A stretch of 64,000 nucleotides of DNA, taken from positions 33,055-97,054 of the forward strand of contig NZ_ATMI01000019.1 of assembly GCF_000439375.1 (NCBI RefSeq), written 5' to 3'. The DNA comes from Tatumella saanichensis. GTDB lineage: Bacteria; Pseudomonadota; Gammaproteobacteria; Enterobacterales; Enterobacteriaceae. The position numbers were made by a program, and so were the translations under genes. Within the stretch, counting starts at the first letter, position 1, and each line of letters starts with the position of its first letter. A model generated the notes under the pieces. It had not been told where the DNA came from and did no database searches. It worked only from the letters and a program-made list of their open reading frames with translations. This document shows positions 46,925-54,622 of this stretch, in pieces.

Positions 46925-47761
46925 ATGAAAACCGTAACCCTTCACGGACAAACACTGCCAGCAGTAGGCATGGGAAGTTGGCGGCTCGGGCAGGGACGTC
47001 ATCCCGCGCTACAGGAGCAGAAAGCGTTACAGTTTGGCTTATCGCAAGGCCTGAAGGTCATTGATACTGCCGAAATGTACGGTGACGGTGACTCTGAGCA
47101 ACTGATTGGTGAGGCCCTGAAAGGGCATCGCGATGACTGTTATCTGGTGTCGAAAGTTTACCCGTGGAATGCCGCGCCGAAGAAAATGATAGCCGCCTGT
47201 GAGCAGAGCCTGAAACGGTTGCAGACTGACTGCCTCGACCTCTATCTACTGCACTGGCAGTCTGAGCATCCCTTGGAAGAGATTATTGCCGGTTTCGACA
47301 TGCTGAAACAGCAGGGTAAAATTAAAGAGTGGGGCGTTTCGAACTTTGATACGGCTGCTATGGACGAATTGTGGAATACGCCAGGAGGCGACCAGTGCCG
47401 AGCCAACCAAGTGTTTTATAACCCGCAATACCGTGGCATTGAGTATTCCCTGCTACCCTGGTGTCGCGATCATGGTGTGACGGCGATGGGATATTCCCCT
47501 CTCGGCGGTCATGGCAGTGATTTATTGCATGATCCGCTGATCACTGAGTTGGCGGATAAAAACCAGATTAGCGCGGCGGCAGTCCTGCTGCGTTGGGCCA
47601 TCCGTGACGGTAATATGTTGGTGATCCCGGAGTCAGGTTCTGCTGATCATATTCGCGGTAATATTGAGGCCTTGGAAAACTCCCTCAGCAAGGAAGATTT
47701 GGCAGCCATCGATCAACGCTTCCCAGCACCGCGCCGTGAAGTCCCGCTGGAAATTCGCTAG
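46925..47761 (+). CDS. Aldo-keto reductase
   Basis: NADPH-dependent (beta/alpha)8 oxidoreductase of the AKR superfamily (278 residues). The catalytic tetrad is complete: Asp in VIDTAEMYGDG, Tyr in the same motif, Lys in LVSKVYPW and His in LLHWQSEHP. The cofactor-binding end is VIPESGSADHIRGNIEALE. The GVSNFD motif is present. ATG 46925 (ribosome site AGGAGAG) lies two bases after the upstream stop. Similar to E. coli YeaE and plant-bacterial AKRs that reduce methylglyoxal or sugar ketones; physiological substrate not deducible. Confidence 0.88.
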   Translation: MKTVTLHGQTLPAVGMGSWRLGQGRHPALQEQKALQFGLSQGLKVIDTAEMYGDGDSEQLIGEALKGHRDDCYLVSKVYPWNAAPKKMIAACEQSLKRLQTDCLDLYLLHWQSEHPLEEIIAGFDMLKQQGKIKEWGVSNFDTAAMDELWNTPGGDQCRANQVFYNPQYRGIEYSLLPWCRDHGVTAMGYSPLGGHGSDLLHDPLITELADKNQISAAAVLLRWAIRDGNMLVIPESGSADHIRGNIEALENSLSKEDLAAIDQRFPAPRREVPLEIR

Positions 47762-47849
47762 TGGATTGCCTCCTTCCTGCGCGGGGGGAGGCAGATTAAT
47801 CTTAACCATTCCTGTATCATTCAAACAAATTTCTCAATTCCGACATTCC

Positions 47850-48767
47850 ATGATTATTCGTCAACCTCAACACTGGTTTATCCGTCTTTTCGATTGGCAT
47901 GGCTCAGTGCTGTCGAAAATTGCTTTTCGTCTTAGCCTCAATGTGGTCATGTCAGTGATTGCAGTATTGGTACTGCCTTGGTACCAGACACTCAATATTA
48001 AACTGACTACTGCCCCCTTTAGTTTGCTGGGTGTGGCGATTGCCATCTTCCTCGGCTTTCGTAATAACGCCAGCTACGCACGCTTTCTTGAGGCGAGACT
48101 GTTGTGGGGAACGCTGCTGATAAATAGCCGTATCCTGATGCGCCAATTACGCTCGTTACTTGATGCCGATAACCCGGCGCTGAGAAGGATTGCTGCACTG
48201 TTATCTGCCTACGCTTGTGCCTTGAAGCATCAGTTGCGTAACACCGAGGCCAGTGCTGATCTGCAGCGGCTGTTGCCGGTCGATGCGCGGGATGCGGTGT
48301 TAGCCAGCCCATTTCGTGCCAACCGTATTCTGCTGCTGATCGGTGAGGAGATAGGGGCGTTACGCCGTCGCGGTCAGATTTCCGATATGCTGTTTGAGAC
48401 CCTGGATGCGCCACTGCGGAAGCTCGAAACGGTGCTTGGGGGCTGTGAACGCATCGATAATACCCCTATCCCATTTGCCTATACCCTGATTTTGCATCGC
48501 ACCGTCTACCTGTTCTGTACCTTGCTGCCGTTCTCGCTGGTCACTGAACTGCATCTCATGACGATACTGGTTTCGGTGTTTATCTCCTATACCTTTCTGT
48601 CGCTAGAATCTCTGGCAGAGGAACTGGAAACCCCATTCGGCACCGCCTCTAACCATCTGCCATTGGATGCTATCAGTCGCACCATCGAACGGCATATGCT
48701 GGAGATGACCGATCAGTCACCGTTACCTGCGGCGCTGACCCCGGATGCACAGTTTCGTCTGACCTAA
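47850..48767 (+). CDS. Bestrophin-family channel, YneE-like
   Basis: Membrane protein of 305 residues of the bestrophin/UPF0187 family; bacterial homologues form pentameric ion channels. It has the N-terminal HWFIRLFDWHGSVLSKIAFRL, the family core LGVAIAIFLGFRNNASYARFLEARLLWGTLLINSR, and PIPFAYTLILHRTVYLFCTLLPFSLV, which lines the pore neck. The C-terminal part has ELETPFGTASNHLPLDAISRTIE. ATG 47850 is preferred to earlier in-frame starts, which would overlap the AKR gene. Ion selectivity cannot be judged. Confidence 0.87.
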   Translation: MIIRQPQHWFIRLFDWHGSVLSKIAFRLSLNVVMSVIAVLVLPWYQTLNIKLTTAPFSLLGVAIAIFLGFRNNASYARFLEARLLWGTLLINSRILMRQLRSLLDADNPALRRIAALLSAYACALKHQLRNTEASADLQRLLPVDARDAVLASPFRANRILLLIGEEIGALRRRGQISDMLFETLDAPLRKLETVLGGCERIDNTPIPFAYTLILHRTVYLFCTLLPFSLVTELHLMTILVSVFISYTFLSLESLAEELETPFGTASNHLPLDAISRTIERHMLEMTDQSPLPAALTPDAQFRLT

Positions 48768-48772
48768 AACAG

Positions 48773-48797
48773 TGAGGCCCGGCATAGTGCCGGGCCT
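48773..48797. terminator. Hairpin between converging bestrophin and mdtG genes
   Basis: GAGGCCCGGCA-TAG-TGCCGGGCCTC, an 11-bp perfect stem five bases after the bestrophin stop and four bases before the mdtG stop (48801). T-tracts are short on both sides, but the placement suits a shared terminator. Confidence 0.75.
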
Positions 48798-48800
48798 CTG

Positions 48801-50018
48801 CTAGGCGTCGCTTTCTATCAGTGTCCCAGCGTTACGGGCTTTGACAAAGGTTAAGCGCAGATAAATCAAATTTATCAGGATGACGATGGCTGAGGCGAAA
48901 AATACCCAGCGCATCCCCAGAGCCGCCGACGTCGCTGCCCCCAGCAACGGTCCCGCCACATTACCAAGGTTCATAAACGACTGATTATAGCCAAACACCC
49001 GCCCAGAGACTGCGGGCGAGGAGTGACGCAACAGCAGTGACTGGATTGCCGGGAACATCGCGCCATCGGCAAATCCCAACAGAAAACGGAGTAGCGAAAA
49101 CTGGGTAACGCTGCTGACCAGAGACATCAGGGTTAACAGCAGGATAAACATCACAAACGCCACACTGATAATCCGCTGCGGGCCGATACGGTCACCTAGG
49201 CGTCCCCAGATTGGGGCAGAGATCAACGCCGACATTCCCGGTAACGCGGCAATAAAGCCACTGATAAAGGCGATATTTTGGCTATCCGGCGACAAATGTT
49301 GCACATAGAGAAATAAGATTGGGTTAACCGAGCCGTTACACAGTTGTACGGCCAGGGTACAGAACAGTAGGCTGAGGATCACCGAGGCAGAAGGCACGCT
49401 TTTCCATACCGACAGGGATTTACGCTCGGCTTTTTTCTCTCGAGGCTGGTGGGGCTCTTCTTTGATGAGGAATATGGTCAACAGGGTAGTGATCACCAGC
49501 AGCACAGTGGTGACGTGAAACACTGGACGCATACCGACATGGTCCGCTAGATATCCCCCTAGTAGTGGCCCACCTAACAGTCCGCTGATTTGCGCAGTAG
49601 ACAGAATGCTCAATGCCCAGCCACTTTTCCCTTTCGGAGCCTGTGCGGCGACCAGTGCCATCGCATTAGGAATATAACCGGAAGCTAACCCCATCACTCC
49701 CCTCAGCAGAAACAACTGCCAGACATTGGTCACCAGCCCTTGGCAGAAAATCGCAATTGCCATGCCCACTGCGGCACGGATCAACATCAACTTACGGCCA
49801 CGGGTATCCGCCATCCGGCCCCACAATGGTGAAACAATCGCAGACACCAGGAAAGTGATACTGAAGGTCAGGCCTGACCAAAGGGTGAGATCAGAAGTAG
49901 AGTAATGGCCAAGCTGTGAAATATAGAGGGGCAGAAAAGGTAAAATCTGGCTGGTGCCGAGTCCGGTGATAAAACAGCCGAGCCACAGGGAAAACAGATT
50001 TTTTTTCCAGGAAATCAT
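48801..50018 (-). CDS. mdtG: MFS multidrug efflux protein MdtG-like
   Basis: Twelve-helix drug:proton antiporter (405 residues) similar to E. coli MdtG (YceE), a fosfomycin/deoxycholate resistance exporter. Shared landmarks: SWKKNLFSLWLGCFITGLG, the A-motif PLWGRMADTRGRKLMLIRAAVGM, KSGWALSILSTAQISGLLGGPLLGGYLAD, AFISGFIAALPGMSALISAPIWGRLGDRIGPQRI, RFLLGFADGAMFPAIQSLLLRHSSPAVSGRVFGYNQSFMNLGNVAGPLLGAA. I take ATG 50018 because the frame beyond it is polar; its ribosome site is poor. E. coli mdtG belongs to the MarA/SoxS regulon; no marbox was identified here. Confidence 0.88.
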   Translation of the reverse strand: MISWKKNLFSLWLGCFITGLGTSQILPFLPLYISQLGHYSTSDLTLWSGLTFSITFLVSAIVSPLWGRMADTRGRKLMLIRAAVGMAIAIFCQGLVTNVWQLFLLRGVMGLASGYIPNAMALVAAQAPKGKSGWALSILSTAQISGLLGGPLLGGYLADHVGMRPVFHVTTVLLVITTLLTIFLIKEEPHQPREKKAERKSLSVWKSVPSASVILSLLFCTLAVQLCNGSVNPILFLYVQHLSPDSQNIAFISGFIAALPGMSALISAPIWGRLGDRIGPQRIISVAFVMFILLLTLMSLVSSVTQFSLLRFLLGFADGAMFPAIQSLLLRHSSPAVSGRVFGYNQSFMNLGNVAGPLLGAATSAALGMRWVFFASAIVILINLIYLRLTFVKARNAGTLIESDA

Positions 50019-50169
50019 AAGGTCGGGTTCAGTTGAACAGATGGAAAAAAAAGTATACGTCAGCTTATCGGTGAATGGCAGAGTTTCTCGTCCACTCCTC
50101 GAAAAAGACACACGTCACTCTACGAATCTAGGTGACGTTGTCACTTATATAAGGGGGAGAGTCGCATCT

Positions 50170-52107
50170 TCAGCGGCGGCAGAGTAGATAAATAAATACT
50201 GGCGTGCCGAGTAACACGGCAATGACGCCAGCGGGTATCTCAAACGGCCATATGACAAGCCGTCCAAGGGTATCTGCTGCCAACATTAATAAAGCGCCAG
50301 CCACCACGGTGAGCGGCAGTGCAGTTTGTGGATGACGGACACCGACACCACGGATCAGTTGTGGTGCCAGCAAACCGATAAAACTCATCGGCCCCATCAA
50401 TAGTGTGGCGCAGGCGCTGAGCATCGCGCAGAATAGTAGCAACAGCGCGGTTACCCTAGGTAGTGAAATGCCAAGTGAGGCGGCCACCTGTCGACCCAGC
50501 GGTAGAATGGTCAGCCAGCGGCTGAAGAACAGGGATAGCGGTAAGGCTATCACCAGCGCGACACAGCCACTGATCCCTTGCAGTGGGCGCGTTCCCCAGG
50601 CGGAACCAGATAACCAACTGATGATCCGACTGGCGTTCGGGGCACCACTCGCCAGTAATAGACTGATAATCGCCGCTGAAAGGGCGCTCAGGGCGGTGCC
50701 TGCCAATAATATCCGGGAGCTAGCCGCTCCGCGACTGAGGGAAAACAGCAGGATCACGATTAGGCTAACCATTGCCCCTGCCAGTGCGGCAGGAAACAAC
50801 AGCGCAGGGCCGCTGAAGGGCAGAAACAGGAGTACCAGCACCACACCACAGGCGGCACCGCTATTGACTCCCAACACCTCCGGACTGGCCAATGGATTGC
50901 CGGTCAGGCGTTGCAGAATCGCTCCCCCGAGCGCCAATAAGCCGCCACAGGAAGCACTCAGTAAGGCACGAGGCCAGCGATAACCTTCACTGTCTGGCCA
51001 GCAAAATAGCCACCCCTGTGGCGTGCGTAATAAGCCGGGACTGAGCAAGGCCGCCAGCAGAAGCAGCAGTACCCACCACTGCCAGCCTGGCACTGCCCGT
51101 AAGCGTTGTCGGGACGACGCCAGCGGCGGCAGGTTGATAAAACGGGCGCGGGCAATAATTATCAGCATCAATGGAATACCGAGGATAGCACTGATATTCC
51201 CGGCTGTAAGGAGCATACCCGCCCGTTCCGCTAACAGTGATAACTGATCGCAACACAACAGGATCAGCGCACCAAAGGCTGCCACCCGTAGTAGATCGAC
51301 CACAAAACGTTGCCGAGGAAATAATCGGCAAATTTGCGGGGCAAATAAGCCGATAAAGCCAATCAGTCCGGTCTGACTGATGGTCCATCCGGCCAGTAAT
51401 GTCACCAGCAGTAATCCCCATAACCGTAGCTGCTGGCTACGTCCGCCAAGGCTGTTAACCACGTCATCGGACAAGCGCAGCAAATTCAGCCCTTTGGCCG
51501 ACAACAGGATCAGCAGCAGCGCCAACCAGAGTCCGGGCAGCAGATTGCGGGCCACTGACCAGTCATTTTGCGCCAAGTTACCGCTGCTCCAAATGAACAG
51601 ATTCTGTAACTGTTCATGGTGAAACAGGGTGAGACCTTGTTGCAGTGCCGAACAGAATAGACCGATCACCAGCCCACTGAGCAGTAGCGTCAACGGAGAT
51701 AATTGCTGTCTCAGGCTAAGCAAAAAGATGATCAGCGCTGCTAGCAGTGCACCACCCAAGGATAACCCCTGTGTCAGCCAGAGTGTTCCACCGCTTAGGG
51801 TGGCTAATGTTAGACCCAGTTGTGCACCGGAAGCGATCCCCAAAGTCGCCGGTTCCGCCAGCGGGTTCTTCAGGAGTATCTGACAGAGCCAACCGGCGGC
51901 CCCTAGCGCCGCGCCCGCGAGCAACGCGACGGCGACCCGGGGCAAATAACTGTAGTGAAACAGTAACGCTCGTTGGGTCATCAGAGTCGCCGGTAACGGT
52001 GAATCACTACTCTGCGCTGGCAGGTAATAATGCAGGTTAATGCCGAGTAAGGTCAGGGCGGCTAACGGCAGCAAAAGCCATAGCAGCGTACGCACAGCGT
52101 TAGGCAT
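50170..52107 (-). CDS. fhuB: Ferric hydroxamate permease FhuB (fused double permease)
   Basis: Inner-membrane permease of ferric hydroxamate import, 645 residues: two BtuC/FhuB-type halves fused in one chain, each ending in G-x-x-x-G-x-x-x-P-R-x-x-R-type membrane motifs (FIGLFAPQICRLFP in half one, FIGLLAPQLIRGVGVRHP in half two). About 20 helices; GAALGAAGWLCQILLKNPLAEPATLGIASGAQLG and GGAILQRLTGNPLASPEVLGVNSGAA are the parallel repeats. ATG 52107 with GGAGAG upstream overlaps the fhuD stop by eight bases. Last gene of fhuF-fhuC-fhuD-fhuB. E. coli FhuB is 660. Confidence 0.94.
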   Translation of the reverse strand: MPNAVRTLLWLLLPLAALTLLGINLHYYLPAQSSDSPLPATLMTQRALLFHYSYLPRVAVALLAGAALGAAGWLCQILLKNPLAEPATLGIASGAQLGLTLATLSGGTLWLTQGLSLGGALLAALIIFLLSLRQQLSPLTLLLSGLVIGLFCSALQQGLTLFHHEQLQNLFIWSSGNLAQNDWSVARNLLPGLWLALLLILLSAKGLNLLRLSDDVVNSLGGRSQQLRLWGLLLVTLLAGWTISQTGLIGFIGLFAPQICRLFPRQRFVVDLLRVAAFGALILLCCDQLSLLAERAGMLLTAGNISAILGIPLMLIIIARARFINLPPLASSRQRLRAVPGWQWWVLLLLLAALLSPGLLRTPQGWLFCWPDSEGYRWPRALLSASCGGLLALGGAILQRLTGNPLASPEVLGVNSGAACGVVLVLLFLPFSGPALLFPAALAGAMVSLIVILLFSLSRGAASSRILLAGTALSALSAAIISLLLASGAPNASRIISWLSGSAWGTRPLQGISGCVALVIALPLSLFFSRWLTILPLGRQVAASLGISLPRVTALLLLFCAMLSACATLLMGPMSFIGLLAPQLIRGVGVRHPQTALPLTVVAGALLMLAADTLGRLVIWPFEIPAGVIAVLLGTPVFIYLLCRR

Positions 52108-53011
52108 TTTCTCTCCGTAACACATGGGCTAACTGTGTGGTAAAGCGTTGTGCTGACAGTAGGCTGCCATACATCCACACTGGCGGCAGAGTATAGCAGC
52201 GTTGTTGGCGGACAAACGGCATCTGCTGCCATAGCGGTGAATTTGCCAGACTCTGCAACAATTGAGGGTTATCGTGGCTGAACATCAGAGCCAGGTCCGT
52301 TTCGCAGGTCAGCAGCTGTTCGATACCAACAATCACGCTGCCCCATACCGAGGTCGCCCCCTGCCAAGCACAGTGTAAACCGCATTGCGTCAGCACTTCC
52401 CCGAATAGGCTGTCGGCAGTCAGCACCAATGCTTGGCGCGGTGTCAGCAGGGTGAACATCAATACCCGAGTCCCTTGCTGAGTGCGGAACTGTTGCTGAA
52501 AGCGGCTTTGCTGCAGATCATACCTGTGCAACCATTCCGCGGCCTGAGATTGACGTTGGAGCCGTTGTGCCAGAGCCAGGATATTGCGACGAGCCTGGGG
52601 CAGTGGTCCATTTCCTGGAGTGACAAATGGGTATTCCCAGAGTGGTGCAATCTTCTCTAGGCGGTCAGTCGGCAAGGCAGCCTGTTGTGGCAGGATCAGC
52701 AGATCCGGCTTAAGCCCCGCCAGCAGCTCTAGGTTAGGCTGCGAACGCAACCCCAACTCGGTCATCTGTGGCGATAACGGCGGCGCACTGACCCAGTCTT
52801 GGTAACCCTGTTTATCACTCACTGCTACGGGTGCCAGCCCGAGGGTAGCCAGCATTTCAACCGCCGCCCATTCCAGCGCCGCAACCCGGGGAGTGGCATT
52901 GATTGGCTCAGCATAGCTGGTAGGGAGATTGGCGGCGCCCAGCAGTAACGCGGAGGTCTTCAGAAACTGGCGCCGTGACAGCGCCAAGGGATTGAGAGGA
53001 CTAACAAACAT
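52100..53011 (-). CDS. fhuD: Ferric hydroxamate periplasmic binding protein FhuD
   Basis: Class III (helical backbone) periplasmic binding protein, 303 residues, delivering ferric hydroxamates to FhuB. The N-terminus ALSRRQFLKTSALLLGAANL is a twin-arginine export signal, as in E. coli FhuD. Body motifs: RVAALEWAAVEMLATLGLAPVAVSD, LGLRSQPNLELLAGLKPDLLI, SLFGEVLTQCGLHCAWQGATSVWGSVIVGIEQL and LWQQMPFVRQQRCYTLPPVWMYG. Overlaps fhuC upstream by 11 bases and fhuB downstream, so the operon is tightly packed. Confidence 0.94.
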   Translation of the reverse strand: MFVSPLNPLALSRRQFLKTSALLLGAANLPTSYAEPINATPRVAALEWAAVEMLATLGLAPVAVSDKQGYQDWVSAPPLSPQMTELGLRSQPNLELLAGLKPDLLILPQQAALPTDRLEKIAPLWEYPFVTPGNGPLPQARRNILALAQRLQRQSQAAEWLHRYDLQQSRFQQQFRTQQGTRVLMFTLLTPRQALVLTADSLFGEVLTQCGLHCAWQGATSVWGSVIVGIEQLLTCETDLALMFSHDNPQLLQSLANSPLWQQMPFVRQQRCYTLPPVWMYGSLLSAQRFTTQLAHVLRRENA

Positions 53012-53810
53012 AGCTAATCAGCTCTCCGCTTTGTGGTTGGCGAAACACCCCCATGGGTACACCGTAGATCGACTCTAGGCGCTGGGGGGTCATCAAGGCC
53101 GCTCGGTCTCCCTGAAAAATGACCTCCCCTTGGCGTAAAGCGATAAATTCATCGCACACCCGCGCCGCCATATTGATGTCATGCAGCACCATAATGACCG
53201 TTAACTGATGGTGATCACTGAGTCGACGGATCACATTCAACACCTCTTTTTGATGGGCAATATCCAACGCTGAGGTAGGTTCGTCGAGCAGCAGACAATC
53301 ACTAGCCTGCACCACACACATGGCAATCCATGCCCGTTGTCGTTCACCTCCTGACAAGGATTCCACCAAACGATCTGCATAATGGCTGAGATCGACACTG
53401 GCGATAGCCTGATCAATACGCAGCCGGTCAGCCTGCGAGCTTTTCCCCAAGGCTCCCTGCCAAGGGAAACGCCCCAGTGACACCAGTTCGCGTACAGTCA
53501 TGCCTTCTGCAGCCGGTAACTGCTGTGGCAGACAAGCCACTTGGCGGGCAAAAGCTTTAGATCCCCAGTCCGCCAGCGGCTGCTGTTGCCAGAAAATATC
53601 GCCGCTACTGGCCTGATATTGGCGGCTAAGCAGCTTCATCAGCGTCGATTTGCCTGAGCCATTATGGCCAATCAGTCCGGTCACACGGTGTGGGGACAGG
53701 GATATGCTGAGTGGCTTTAAAATTTCCTGTTGATCGATCACCATGCGGACATTACGCAGCTCGAAGCCGGTACGTTTGCCGCTAGGTGCAGGGATCTCTG
53801 TATTTAACAT
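53001..53810 (-). CDS. fhuC: Ferric hydroxamate ABC ATPase FhuC
   Basis: ATP-binding subunit powering FhuBD import (269 residues). Walker A is GHNGSGKST, the signature is ESLSGGERQRAWIAM and Walker B is DCLLLDEPTSALD; the switch His lies in VLHDINMAARVCD. ATG 53810 lies inside the fhuF 3' end (ATGTTAA overlap, seven bases); an upstream ATG at 53849 in the same frame is unlikely. The order fhuC-fhuD-fhuB equals that of E. coli fhuACDB, with fhuF replacing fhuA in front. Confidence 0.94.
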   Translation of the reverse strand: MLNTEIPAPSGKRTGFELRNVRMVIDQQEILKPLSISLSPHRVTGLIGHNGSGKSTLMKLLSRQYQASSGDIFWQQQPLADWGSKAFARQVACLPQQLPAAEGMTVRELVSLGRFPWQGALGKSSQADRLRIDQAIASVDLSHYADRLVESLSGGERQRAWIAMCVVQASDCLLLDEPTSALDIAHQKEVLNVIRRLSDHHQLTVIMVLHDINMAARVCDEFIALRQGEVIFQGDRAALMTPQRLESIYGVPMGVFRQPQSGELISYVC

Positions 53811-54475
53811 TCTTTTTTCCGGCAATGAGTCAGCGGGCAGGAAGCACATTTTTCATAGCCTTCCAGCCGGTATAGCAGGCAGCAGTGGCGGCGTATCACT
53901 TGCTGCGGTTGAGTATGGGGTTGCGGTCGATAGGGGGCACACAGCGGATTGGTTTCTGCATCACGAAGGTGAGTAGCCGTCAGCAACTGTTGCACAGCGC
54001 TGCAGTCGGCCTGCTGTAATTCTGCCTGTTGCATACCTGCCCACAGACGCACCGCCGCATTGCTATAAAACACACGGCTATTCCCACCAGAAAGTTCCGC
54101 TAAGGTGTGGCACAGCGGCCGAATAAAGTCGTCGGTTAACCGCTGACAGTGCTGCCACTGTTGAGTGGCGCTGAACAGGTAGCATGGGGTACCGCGCTGC
54201 AACCATTGTTCGGGCAGTCCACGATCATTAAGCAAGATCTGCCCTGAAAAATCCCATAATGGTAGTGATTCACGTTCTCTACACAGACGCTTGGCCCAGT
54301 CGGTAAGGGTGATGGCAAAAATCCAGTGTGACCATAGGGAGAGCCAAGGCAGGCGCTGAACAGGTAGGGCATTCTGCAGCCCAGCAGGCAGCAACGCGTC
54401 GTAAAAGACTGGGTCCAGTAAGCGCTGTGCAGCGACCTGGCGGGGCAGGTCATAGTCACCGGGTAATGTCTGCAT
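53804..54475 (-). CDS. fhuF: Siderophore-iron reductase, FhuF-like
   Basis: Cytoplasmic [2Fe-2S] protein (223 residues) expected to release iron from imported hydroxamates by reduction. The C-terminus carries the unusual FhuF cluster motif, C-C followed by C-x-x-C, in RRHCCLLYRLEGYEKC followed by ASCPLTHC. N-terminal and central parts show HWIFAITLTDWAKRL and FYSNAAVRLW of the ferric-reductase fold. It is first gene of the leftward fhuF-C-D-B operon and divergent from the TonB receptor across a palindromic AT-rich region. In E. coli fhuF is at a separate locus. Confidence 0.88.
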   Translation of the reverse strand: MQTLPGDYDLPRQVAAQRLLDPVFYDALLPAGLQNALPVQRLPWLSLWSHWIFAITLTDWAKRLCRERESLPLWDFSGQILLNDRGLPEQWLQRGTPCYLFSATQQWQHCQRLTDDFIRPLCHTLAELSGGNSRVFYSNAAVRLWAGMQQAELQQADCSAVQQLLTATHLRDAETNPLCAPYRPQPHTQPQQVIRRHCCLLYRLEGYEKCASCPLTHCRKKEC

Positions 54476-54510
54476 GGGGATCGATCCAAGCCGTGAATAA
54501 CTATATAGTA

Positions 54511-54545
54511 ATAATAATGCAAATGATAAACAGTTGCATTATTAT
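54511..54545. promoter_or_regulatory. Palindromic operator between fhuF and the TonB receptor
   Basis: Perfect 12-bp inverted repeat ATAATAATGCAA (54511-54522) / TTGCATTATTAT (54534-54545) with an 11-base spacer ATGATAAACAG, 36 bases from the fhuF start. AT-rich ATAAT hexamers suggest overlapping Fur sites controlling both directions, as expected for iron uptake genes, but the match to the 19-bp Fur consensus is imperfect. Confidence 0.6.
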
Positions 54546-54622
54546 ATTTGCTAATTTCGGGGTGCCTGCGAGACCGCGCGAGGCGGGGCGGGCAAAACAG
54601 ATAACAATAAGTGCAGGTTTTA

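Noticed and set aside
54136..54522. 128-codon minus-strand frame overlapping fhuF
   Set aside because: Different frame from fhuF, which has the FhuF cysteine motif and the correct operon overlap.
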